From: a virus
Length of the DNA stretch: 34,406 nt
Virus record (IMG/VR): IMGVR_UViG_3300047356_000150
Coordinates: 1 to 34,406 of that record
Reading direction: 5' to 3' (one strand)
The position numbers were made by a program, and so were the translations under genes. Positions 19,690 to 27,894 of the stretch are shown one piece after another. Under the pieces are notes generated by a model that worked only from the letters and a program-made list of their open reading frames with translations, was not told the origin of the DNA and did not search any database. Numbering within the stretch: the first letter of the stretch is position 1; every line of letters begins with the position of its first letter.

Positions 19690-21264
19690 TTAAGGGGCGT
19701 CTGTGACGATATTCGCAGCCGTCATGTTATACATAACAAAGTGAGCACTTCCCACGTTGTCTTGAATTGTTGAATAGGTGTCTCCGTCTCCCATGCGCCA
19801 CCAATGAGTAGGCGATGTGGTTAACTGAGATAGGTCGTGAGTAGTCCCACTGTTGTAGATGTCGGACACATTGGAGTTCTGATTGGAGTCCCAAACCGCC
19901 ACTTCGTCTACACGTCCACCATTGATGTAGTTACCACTTGCATAGCGTCCTACACGGAGGTTCTCGCCGTCAATCTGACCAGACCACCCGTAGTTACCGT
20001 GAGCGTTTACGAGGCTTGGGGCTGTGCCGTTGATGTAGATGTTAAATCGACTGTAGTAGTCAGACACATCAGCAGAGGAAGCACCAGTAGTTCCACCGTT
20101 GTAAGTGATTATGATGTTGTACCAGTTACCAGCAGTGAATGCCTGATTAGTAGTTGTACGACGAATGTAGTTGTTACTAGATCCGTAGCTGAACCGAAGT
20201 TTACCTGAAGTCGTCGTGCGAAGCTCGATGTGACCGCCGTTAATTACGTCCGAGTCCCCAAAGTAGAAGAGAACTTGACCGCTACTAAAGTTGTCAGGCT
20301 TGTACCACATGTGAAATGTCCAAGCGTCACTACTACCAGCACCGTTGCCGTTACGTCCCAGAACACCATCAAGGAGAGCTGCATTAGCTCCGAGGTAGTC
20401 TTGGTTCTCAAACTCCACGCTCTTGGTATTAGAATAAGGGGGAGCAGCTACAACCAAAGTAAGCGTCTGAGTGTCCTCACCAAAGTAGTTAATCGCCTTA
20501 GCCGTGATGCTATAGGAACCAATGTCTAACGATGAACCACCAATAAGCTTTCTGACGTTTCCATCCACGGTTGTAACTCCACTAGGAAGCCCTGACCACT
20601 CGTAGGCTACCCCGTTGGTCGCTACAAGCTCGTAGTTCAAGGTCTCCCCAGCAGTCAGATTGATAGTTGTGTTAGATGTGATCGCTGGAGACGTTCCAGA
20701 AGCCGAAGCGGTGTTCGTAAACAGACTATTAAGCTCATTCACGGCTGTCGCTAGGTTTTCCGTAACTGGTTCGCCAGCAATCTGAGCTCCAGTCACCCGT
20801 AGGTCTTTATATAGGACGTTCCCAGACGTGTGCTTAACGATGTTAATATGGTCATCATCGTTTGCTACTGCTTGGATTGAATTAACAGCATAGGAGTCAC
20901 CGTTACCAAGAAGGATGGTAGTGCTGGTGTTATCAATGCTAAAATTAAGAGTGTCCGTAGCAGAAAGAACGAAAGATCCAGTGTTACCTGCTGTGTTGCA
21001 TTGAGCTGTGATGTAGGTGGATGCCTCAGTAGCCGAAGAGAAAGCTGTCCCGTCAGCCTGAGAGAAGTCAGTATAGGGAACTTGGAAGAACTCATATACA
21101 TCTTCACCTTCAATAACCGTGCGAACATCATTGATAACGTTAATGCGGTCACTGTAGGTGCTATCAACAACAGCCGTTAAACAGGCGTTCCAGTAGACAG
21201 GGTTGGAGCTTCCAAGAAAGTTTACACAGTTTCCTGCGTCATTACGTATTACTCTAATAGCCAT
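19690..21264 (-). CDS. Adhesin-like protein with Ig-like and LamG-type domains
   Basis: A 524-residue virion-type protein. Residues about 1-185 show alternating beta segments with DVRTVIEGEDVYEFFQVPYTDF. Residues about 190-280 look like an Ig/cadherin-type fold (INLTAGETLNYELVATNGVA, GSYSITAKAINYFGEDTQTL). Residues about 285-515 form a concanavalin-like LamG domain (YSNTKSVEFENQDYLG, AWTFHMWYKPDNFSSGQV, GNWYNIIITYNGG, GRVDEVAVWDS). LamG domains bind glycans, so a receptor-binding or tail-decoration role is likely. It sits between the second fibre-like gene and the HNH gene, inside the terminase-flanked cassette. Confidence 0.75.
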   Translation of the reverse strand: MAIRVIRNDAGNCVNFLGSSNPVYWNACLTAVVDSTYSDRINVINDVRTVIEGEDVYEFFQVPYTDFSQADGTAFSSATEASTYITAQCNTAGNTGSFVLSATDTLNFSIDNTSTTILLGNGDSYAVNSIQAVANDDDHINIVKHTSGNVLYKDLRVTGAQIAGEPVTENLATAVNELNSLFTNTASASGTSPAITSNTTINLTAGETLNYELVATNGVAYEWSGLPSGVTTVDGNVRKLIGGSSLDIGSYSITAKAINYFGEDTQTLTLVVAAPPYSNTKSVEFENQDYLGANAALLDGVLGRNGNGAGSSDAWTFHMWYKPDNFSSGQVLFYFGDSDVINGGHIELRTTTSGKLRFSYGSSNNYIRRTTTNQAFTAGNWYNIIITYNGGTTGASSADVSDYYSRFNIYINGTAPSLVNAHGNYGWSGQIDGENLRVGRYASGNYINGGRVDEVAVWDSNQNSNVSDIYNSGTTHDLSQLTTSPTHWWRMGDGDTYSTIQDNVGSAHFVMYNMTAANIVTDAP

Positions 21265-21265
21265 A

Positions 21266-22315
21266 TTATCGTTGAATTGTTACAAGGGTTGTAAGGGGAG
21301 CGACCTGTATCTGATTGTTTGCGCGAATAGCTGGAAGAGCTACAGCGTTGACGTCCTCGTTGGATGCAAAGTAAGCCGAGATAATTGGTCGATTAAGATA
21401 AGGTGTTCCCACTGTACCTTCACCAAAGAAGATAGGCTGAGTAGTTAGCGGGAAAGTAAAGGTAGGAGTACCATTAGCAGTCCGTGTCTGCCAGATAAGA
21501 GCCACCTCAAGGGTCGTGTTAGCAAACTGTGGAATAATGTTAAAGTCAAAGCGGATCAGCCCTAGGTCACCTGCCTTGCACTCAGAGAAGTCATAGGAAC
21601 CCGTAGCGGCTGTGTATTGTAAGTCACCCGTATTCACAGCATCACTGTAGGAGGACGCGTCAAAACTATAATCGAACATCTTAGAGACACCTGCTGGCAT
21701 GTAAGAGCCACCAAATAGTCCTACCCCCGAAGCACTCGCAGGAGCTGGTTCTGTCCAATAAGGAGAGTCATTAGCTGTCTGAGATGCACTAGAGAAACCA
21801 AAGCGCATCCATTGACCTGCATCGGACATCGCTTGGGTGTATTGCACGTATTCCCCAAGGTCATTTGCTCCTGATTGTCCACTGAGTCTATCAGAGAACC
21901 CACCAGTGAACTCATAGCCGCCCTTAGCGTCCAATCCTACGTGTTTCTTGATGCCACCTATGGTTACACTCTCAGGAGTCAGTGGAGAGTTTCCTGTGGG
22001 GTCTGTGACGTCTTCTACGGGTACTACAAGATCGTCATGAAACGCACTATCAGCTCTAAGGATGTTATCATCGCTACCATTGGTGACTGCTGCTTTTACT
22101 TTTGAGCTGTTGTTAGAAATTCTTATAGCATTTAGTCCACTAGTATCCGAGGTAAGGGTCACTGTTTGACCGCTTACGGATGCTACCTTTAGAGATGACC
22201 AATACTTACCATTATAACCCATAACAGCAATCTCTTTGGTATCACTATATGTAGGAACAAAGGTAAATGGACCCGTACCAGAGGGGTTGTCTAAATGCGT
22301 ATAAGAAAAGCTCAT
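21266..22315 (-). CDS. Second tail-fibre-like protein
   Basis: A 349-residue protein. The first 60 residues, MSFSYTHLDNPSGTGPFTFV then EIAVMGYNGKYWSSLKVASVSGQTVTL, follow the same plan as the N-terminus of the gp17-like fibre at 22759-23436 (FNVLSITDVNVKGYNGSTWNDLTVAS), a short beta-sandwich likely to attach to the tail. The rest is Ser/Thr/Gly-rich beta structure ending ANNQIQVAPLTTLVTIQR. Its location between the small terminase and the LamG gene is unusual for T7. Probably a receptor-binding or accessory fibre; the distal part has no family I recognise. Confidence 0.7.
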   Translation of the reverse strand: MSFSYTHLDNPSGTGPFTFVPTYSDTKEIAVMGYNGKYWSSLKVASVSGQTVTLTSDTSGLNAIRISNNSSKVKAAVTNGSDDNILRADSAFHDDLVVPVEDVTDPTGNSPLTPESVTIGGIKKHVGLDAKGGYEFTGGFSDRLSGQSGANDLGEYVQYTQAMSDAGQWMRFGFSSASQTANDSPYWTEPAPASASGVGLFGGSYMPAGVSKMFDYSFDASSYSDAVNTGDLQYTAATGSYDFSECKAGDLGLIRFDFNIIPQFANTTLEVALIWQTRTANGTPTFTFPLTTQPIFFGEGTVGTPYLNRPIISAYFASNEDVNAVALPAIRANNQIQVAPLTTLVTIQR

Positions 22316-22333
22316 TTTATCTATATAATTTTG

Positions 22334-22561
22334 TTATTTCGATGCCACTCTGTCAACACCTTCGTCATCAAACGGAAGCATACTGACAAGGTTAGCCATT
22401 GGGTTATCGTTGGTTACTGTTGCGCTAATTTGGTTGTCTTTAAGGAGCTGTCGGGCGGCATTGAGGTCACTTGGAGACGCCTCGCCACTCTGGATGCGAT
22501 TAATGAACTCATCAATCAGTAGGTCTTGGAGACCATATAGTTTTTCACTGCTATCACTCAT
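22334..22561 (-). CDS. terS: Terminase small subunit, T7 gp18-like
   Basis: A 75-residue helical protein (KLYGLQDLLIDEFINRIQSG, then ASPSDLNAARQLLKDNQISA). The phrase SDLNxARQxLKDNxI is typical of small terminase subunits of aquatic T7-like phages, which recognise concatemer DNA. Position after the holin is as in T7 (17.5 then 18). The start overlaps the holin stop as TAATG. In T7, gene 19 follows soon after; here about 2.9 kb of adhesin-like and HNH genes separate the subunits. Confidence 0.8.
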   Translation of the reverse strand: MSDSSEKLYGLQDLLIDEFINRIQSGEASPSDLNAARQLLKDNQISATVTNDNPMANLVSMLPFDDEGVDRVASK

Positions 22562-22719
22562 TATTTAGTAAATTCCTTGTAAATTTTAATTCCTAAATAG
22601 CACATTGTCAGGACACCTACGCAGATTGCTACGACGGTATTTATGCTATCTAATGTTAAGGTTCCCACGATGCCACTTGCGGCGAGAAAGGGAGTTGTAT
22701 ACGGGTTTTCAGGTAACAT
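22561..22719 (-). CDS. Holin, T7 gp17.5-like
   Basis: A 52-residue frame from ATG 22719 to TAA at 22561-22563. The protein starts MLPENPYTTPFLAASGIVG, has a hydrophobic helix TVVAICVGVLTMCYLGIKIY (about 28-47), and ends YKEFTK, a basic tail. This is the layout of T7 gp17.5, a single-span type II holin with a charged C-terminus. Position between fibre and small terminase is the T7 position. It would set lysis timing by opening the inner membrane. Confidence comes from synteny and topology; sequence identity is low. Confidence 0.75.
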   Translation of the reverse strand: MLPENPYTTPFLAASGIVGTLTLDSINTVVAICVGVLTMCYLGIKIYKEFTK

Positions 22720-22758
22720 TTTGGGTTATTGGTTAAGGTATTGAGAGGGTTAATTAGA

Positions 22759-23436
22759 TTATGAGATTCTGAGCCACAAGCCAGCGAAACCACCGAAGCC
22801 ATCAGTACCACATCCAGACATGCACCTCCAAGTGCCTGACTCAAGAGTGCCACTACCTGATTGGATAACGGATGAACCGTCGACGTACGCAATGGTCGAA
22901 TGGTGTTCTTGTTGAAAAGAGTAAAACGAGTTAGATGTAGCTCCGATTGCGATAGCAGTGTTAGTTAAAGGTCTACCCCAACTGTAAGCTCCGATAGCGC
23001 CAGCGGCTGGAATTGGGGCAGAAGCATCAGCTCCATCATTACCAGCAACCCCTTGGATACCTTGGATACCTTGAGGGCCTTGTGGGCCAATACCTTCGAT
23101 GTTCGTAGATGCGTTCTCAGAAACCTCTTGAGCCACAAACAGGCCTTGTTGGTAAGCTGTGTCGAGGTCACTCTCAGACAACCGTGAGCCGTTCTGGAAG
23201 TCCACTAGCTGTGTGGTTCCAGTGTTACGCCATACACGTATCTTTTGGTAGGCACTGGGTGCTCCGCTGAGGGTGATAGTCTTTGCTACAGCGTCACGGG
23301 AAGCAACTGTAAGGTCATTCCAAGTTGATCCGTTGTAGCCCTTCACGTTGACGTCCGTAATAGACAGAACGTTAAAGGGAACGCTGTAGGTAGTTTCTGT
23401 GAGTCCTGAGGTATATTCAATGTAGCTGTTAGGCAT
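22759..23436 (-). CDS. Tail fibre protein with T7 gp17-like N-terminus and collagen repeats
   Basis: A 225-residue fibre. Residues about 1-113 follow the T7 gp17 N-terminal tail-binding domain (PNSYIEYTSGLTETTYSVPF, IRVWRNTGTTQLVDFQNG, SESDLDTAYQQGLFVAQEV). Residues about 116-133 are a short collagen-like Gly-X-Y run (GPQGPQGIQGIQG), which would drive trimerisation. The C-terminal part (about 140-225) is Ser/Gly-rich with several Trp and two Cys (WRCMSGCGTDGFGGFAGLW). It is far shorter than T7 gp17 (553), so this fibre may be an adaptor for the other fibre-like products. It lies directly after gp16, as in T7. Confidence 0.88.
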   Translation of the reverse strand: MPNSYIEYTSGLTETTYSVPFNVLSITDVNVKGYNGSTWNDLTVASRDAVAKTITLSGAPSAYQKIRVWRNTGTTQLVDFQNGSRLSESDLDTAYQQGLFVAQEVSENASTNIEGIGPQGPQGIQGIQGVAGNDGADASAPIPAAGAIGAYSWGRPLTNTAIAIGATSNSFYSFQQEHHSTIAYVDGSSVIQSGSGTLESGTWRCMSGCGTDGFGGFAGLWLRIS

Positions 23437-23448
23437 AATTAGTGGGGG

Positions 23449-26400
23449 TTAGAATTGGTTAAGTTTTTCGAGAACATTTCCAGAGCGTGCAGGACGGTCT
23501 TCGAGACTTTCAATGTACTCGTGAACCGTCTGCCCGTCTTTATTGCGATATAGATTAATGTTAGCTTCGTCTGATATGTAGTCAACAGCACGGTCAATGT
23601 GCTTCTGACGAACTTCCTTGAAGCGCTCTATGCCTTTGTTGTAAAGCTCGTCTTGGTTATCTGGGTTAGGCTCTACGGTATAATTATCGTAATCTAGTTG
23701 CCAGTCCTCATCCATTACTAGGTCGTGTAACTCGTGGAGCATCTCGTCACCATCGTTGACCACCTCTGCAAACAGATTGAACAACGAGCGGTCTTTACGA
23801 GTGAACTCTTTGAGATTTACTTGTGTACCGTTGATGGTTTTAAACTCGGTCAGCTTTGGAATTAGATTGTAGCTAAGACCATCGTTACGGAGAACTTGAC
23901 GTACTTCTTCTTCTGCGGTTGTTCGATAGGCTCGTTCTTCTGGAGCGTATCTAAAGACGTAGTTCAAAGCTCCTCGTTCGGGGCGTAATAGGGGTCTTCC
24001 TAGTTTATCTACTCGGAAATTCTCTGCTTCTGTTCCTACGGCCTTATCGAATGCCCTTGAGCCGATGTCAGAAAACTTAGCGCCTTCATCGTAAACAGAT
24101 GATCTTTCATCGTCTAAGACGCGAGCGGAGCGTACTCCAGAGGGAATAGGAAGAGCACCAGCAGCAATATCAATGACAGCACCTGTACGAGACTTCTCTT
24201 TACCAAAGGCTAAGTCTTTCATGTGGCGTAAGCTGGTAGTGAACACTGAGTCAGTTGCGTAGGCTTCAAGGGTACTTGTGATGAAGTTACCCATTGTTTG
24301 CTTTTCGGTTGTAGAACCCTCAAGAGCAGACCAAGCCCCTAAGTCAGCAGCAATAGCCGCTAGGAAACGTATAGGCTCAGCTAGTAGATAATTAGCACCT
24401 TCGGAATCCTCATCAGCCAACAAACGATACTTCTGGAACTCCCCTTGGTTACGTTGATCTCTTGTGAGGAAAGCTCCCGCACCTGTGGCTAATCCATTCT
24501 TACCAAGCTCAAAGAAGGTGTAGAATAATCCCATTCCTAGAGCTGTCATAGCAATCTTCTCGTATGTCTGCTCGTCTCTGTAGTCGCGGAGGCTCTTTAG
24601 TTTTTCTTTGTTAGCTGCTAAGTTTTCATCGCGCTTTGTTTGTTCTTCTGGGTCTAATCCTTTTTCTTTAGTCTTAGCTCGTAGGTCTTCTACCGTCATC
24701 TCTAGGTCATTAATTTGTTTATTAATCCCTCCCGACATTACGTTACTGATCTTACCATCACTACCTACTCGCTTAGCGGCTCCAGCATACATTCTTTGTC
24801 CTACATCAACAGCAGCAGGAATACCCGTAGCTCGTGCTACCGTACGTCCTTGTTGAGCCAAGGCGATTGTAGGGGTCGTAATAATAGGTTGTAGGAATCG
24901 AAACAGGAACTTAGCTGCTGTTAAATCTCCTCCCGTCCAAGACCGAATAGAATTAACCAAGTGCTCTTCCATGAGAATACGAGGATCTTTAGCCTCTAGT
25001 TCAGCCCCACGGAACAGACCTCTACGTGTTTGATTAGCTGTGTTACCATACTTATCATCCAAGTAGTTGAAGCGTTTAACTCCTTGGGCATCCACGGTGC
25101 TAGACTTAGTAATGTAGTCATCAATAAACCCAGCTACCTCATCGGGCTTTACCTTTTGCTTAATAGCTTCTTTGATAGCCTCTGCGCGAATACCGCGCCC
25201 TTGTAGGATTAAGTTAAAGGGCTCATCAAGAGCACCTACACCACTTCGTCCAAAGCTCCAGATGGCTTTAGAAAGTGCCATCATAGCTGTTGCTGGGTCA
25301 GACCCCATAAGCTTCATAGCTTGCTTAACAATCACGTTTTTCTGCTCGTTTGCTTTAGCTCTGATGTCTGCCTGTATAACGTTACGAGTATTTCGGATAG
25401 AAGAGTTACCTGCATTTACAGCATCATCTCTTACATCAATCTTGTTAGCATCCTTATAGAAGTAACCACTTGATCCTCCCTGTTTAAAAGTATCAACAGT
25501 GTTACGTAGTGCTTGTTTTGATGTAACGATGGGACTCTGAGCAAAGGTTATTAACTGATCAGCCGTTGCCAACATATCAGCCGCCGCATATTTCATCCGC
25601 TGCGTCATAGGAACACCTTTGAGTGCTCTATCAGCAGGGTTAAGGGCTTGTACGGTATTTTTACCTGTATTGATAAGTGGCCTCCAGATCGTCTGGATAA
25701 TACCAGAAGGAAGACCCGTAGTAGCCGTTGAAGGTTGATTCAGAAGGGCATCTGTACGCGCCATCAGGTAGCCATTAAGAGCCTTATCAACGATGCTCCT
25801 AGACTCGTGAGACGGGTCAAATACGTTCCTCATATCACTAAGGATTGCATCTGTTTGCTTGCGCCGAAGTATCTTCATCAGCTTTGCTTCTTGAGCCTTT
25901 AGCTTGGTAAGTGTTGTCTCAATCTTCTTGGGCTTAGCGTGAGCTGGAAGGAGCTTAGGAGGTAGTCCTATTTGCTGACGTATCTGAGACTGACTGTTAC
26001 CTTGGATAAGGCCGCTAAGCACTTGGATACGTTCTTGGGTAGAAGCTATGTCAGCTACTTCCTTGGACTCGCCTTGATAGAACTTAATGCGCTCCTCTAG
26101 GTCTTTCTCTTCGGCGCTCTTAGCTTTCTTAGGCTTAGGGTTTTTAGGATCCTTTTCACCGCTACGGATAGCACGGAGCTCATCTAGTTTCTTCTGTAGG
26201 CGATCTATAGAACGTTCCCGTGAGCTCTTCTTTGGTGCTTTAGTTTCGCCTTTAGGTGTCTCTACAGGTGCTTCACCATCTTTTGGTGGAGGCATGAAAG
26301 ATTCATCAGGGCTCGGAGTTCTAGTGCTCTTACCTTTGACTGGTTCTGGGTAGGTGAAGATGTCATCTACGAGCTTTTGCATCTCAGCTCCATCAACGTC

Positions 26401-27894
26401 ATCTTTCATTGCTTGGAGCTTCTCACGAACTTCCTTGAGTGCATCGTTACGGATTTGACGTTCAGGAGACATTTTCTCCCTTTCAAAGTCAGCATCCCCA
26501 GCGTCTCGTCCTTGAGCTCGTGATCCTTGTCCTGTCTTTTGTTTTAGCTCTGCATCTTTAGCATCGAAAGCTGTGTATTCATCCAGCATTGATAACAAAT
26601 CATCAACACTCTTAGCGTCTGGGTTAGCTATGAGAGCATCAGCTTTCTTAGCAAAGTCATCAGAGATAGCGTTGAAGTGTTTATTGAGTGTTACAATCTG
26701 GTCAGCTCCACGTCCTTGACTTTGTTCTGCAATAGCAGCGTCATAGTCATCCATGAGGGCTTGGAAGGGTGTCTTAGGAGCCGCTTCGGGTGCAACTTCG
26801 GGTGTCTTAGGGGCGGGGGTAGCCTCTGGGGTGTCTTTAGGTGTCGCAGTAGTCGCTGACGCTTCTGGGGCTTCTGGGGTTTCCTTGGGTGTATTTACAG
26901 ATTCAAGAGCCGCTTCAGTTTCAGCTAACTTTTCATCAATGGAATCGTGAACAGCATCTAGTTCATCTAGTTTCTTCTTAGTCTCAGCGTAGCGCATCTC
27001 AGTGACCACCTTACGGCGACCGCCTTGTTTCATCTTCTGCATCTTTGTGATGGAAGCGTCGAGCTTTGCGAGCTTCTCTACTAGGGAACCCCTCATCTCT
27101 ACCTTACTGCGAGCTACAACAGCCCTGTAGGTCTTTATGAGCTTTATTCCGTCACTACCTAGCGATAAAGTACCTCCCATTGTAGCACCTGCCGCAACGC
27201 CTGTCATAAGGTCTTTCATGCTGAAATCCGAAATACTAGCATCTTCATTCATCATAAGATCGAAGGTTTGCCTGATAGAACTCTCAACAGAGCCTACAAC
27301 AGCCCCTTGCACCATGTGAGCCCCTACTTTCCATTTTCGGGATTTAAGCATAGCTGTGTCAAAAGCTTGTCCCAATATAGGAAGCTTGTTTCCCTGTTTG
27401 ATAACCTGACTAATAAGCAGTCCAGATGCTAATATCTCACCACCTGACGTCTCCTCTTGTACTCCAAGGGCTTTGAAATACTCTTGCTTTACTACATTAC
27501 TAAATATACCTACCGCCGCTTCCGTTGCCGCAAAGGCTGCTACTCCACCTATTGTGGAAACAGGTTCAAAAGCTTGTGGCCCCGCTGTTCCCGCTAAAGC
27601 AGCTCCTCGTCCAACGGTTCGTATTTTATTAAGAAAAGTAAGTCCCTTAGCTATTTTAGCGGGCGCTCTATACTTATTTGCGAGATACATCCCACCTATA
27701 TTTCCTCCGCCCTCAATAGCTAATCCTTGTACTTGTTGAAACATTGAAGGCCCACCTTCTGCCAGCCTCACGTCAGCCTCAGCTTGTACTTCAGGGTCTA
27801 TAGGTGTCTCTACCTCTTCCTGTTGTGGTTCAGGAGATTCAAGTTTAAACGAGATTGCGTCTAGCGCAGCGTTACGGTCTTCAGTAGAATTCAT
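23449..27894 (-). CDS. Internal virion protein, T7 gp16-like, 1481 aa
   Basis: The largest virion protein, expected in the internal core and ejected to help form the DNA channel across the envelope. The N-terminus is acidic, then a Gly/Ala-rich hydrophobic zone (residues about 50-165), heptad coiled coil (about 270-340), a Pro/Glu/Ala/Thr linker (TPEATPAPKTPEVAPEAAPK near 365), long charged helices, a hydrophobic segment near 1150 (IAMTALGMGLFYTFFELG), and a polar C-terminus. I see no lytic transglycosylase motif at the N-terminus, unlike T7 gp16. Assigned by size, position after gp15 and before the fibre, and composition. The start overlaps the gp15 stop (TAATG). Confidence 0.85.
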   Translation of the reverse strand: MNSTEDRNAALDAISFKLESPEPQQEEVETPIDPEVQAEADVRLAEGGPSMFQQVQGLAIEGGGNIGGMYLANKYRAPAKIAKGLTFLNKIRTVGRGAALAGTAGPQAFEPVSTIGGVAAFAATEAAVGIFSNVVKQEYFKALGVQEETSGGEILASGLLISQVIKQGNKLPILGQAFDTAMLKSRKWKVGAHMVQGAVVGSVESSIRQTFDLMMNEDASISDFSMKDLMTGVAAGATMGGTLSLGSDGIKLIKTYRAVVARSKVEMRGSLVEKLAKLDASITKMQKMKQGGRRKVVTEMRYAETKKKLDELDAVHDSIDEKLAETEAALESVNTPKETPEAPEASATTATPKDTPEATPAPKTPEVAPEAAPKTPFQALMDDYDAAIAEQSQGRGADQIVTLNKHFNAISDDFAKKADALIANPDAKSVDDLLSMLDEYTAFDAKDAELKQKTGQGSRAQGRDAGDADFEREKMSPERQIRNDALKEVREKLQAMKDDVDGAEMQKLVDDIFTYPEPVKGKSTRTPSPDESFMPPPKDGEAPVETPKGETKAPKKSSRERSIDRLQKKLDELRAIRSGEKDPKNPKPKKAKSAEEKDLEERIKFYQGESKEVADIASTQERIQVLSGLIQGNSQSQIRQQIGLPPKLLPAHAKPKKIETTLTKLKAQEAKLMKILRRKQTDAILSDMRNVFDPSHESRSIVDKALNGYLMARTDALLNQPSTATTGLPSGIIQTIWRPLINTGKNTVQALNPADRALKGVPMTQRMKYAAADMLATADQLITFAQSPIVTSKQALRNTVDTFKQGGSSGYFYKDANKIDVRDDAVNAGNSSIRNTRNVIQADIRAKANEQKNVIVKQAMKLMGSDPATAMMALSKAIWSFGRSGVGALDEPFNLILQGRGIRAEAIKEAIKQKVKPDEVAGFIDDYITKSSTVDAQGVKRFNYLDDKYGNTANQTRRGLFRGAELEAKDPRILMEEHLVNSIRSWTGGDLTAAKFLFRFLQPIITTPTIALAQQGRTVARATGIPAAVDVGQRMYAGAAKRVGSDGKISNVMSGGINKQINDLEMTVEDLRAKTKEKGLDPEEQTKRDENLAANKEKLKSLRDYRDEQTYEKIAMTALGMGLFYTFFELGKNGLATGAGAFLTRDQRNQGEFQKYRLLADEDSEGANYLLAEPIRFLAAIAADLGAWSALEGSTTEKQTMGNFITSTLEAYATDSVFTTSLRHMKDLAFGKEKSRTGAVIDIAAGALPIPSGVRSARVLDDERSSVYDEGAKFSDIGSRAFDKAVGTEAENFRVDKLGRPLLRPERGALNYVFRYAPEERAYRTTAEEEVRQVLRNDGLSYNLIPKLTEFKTINGTQVNLKEFTRKDRSLFNLFAEVVNDGDEMLHELHDLVMDEDWQLDYDNYTVEPNPDNQDELYNKGIERFKEVRQKHIDRAVDYISDEANINLYRNKDGQTVHEYIESLEDRPARSGNVLEKLNQF

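Noticed and set aside
22656-22892. 78-residue minus frame between fibre and holin
   Set aside because: It overlaps both the fibre C-terminus and the holin in another frame; the holin at 22561-22719 explains the region better.
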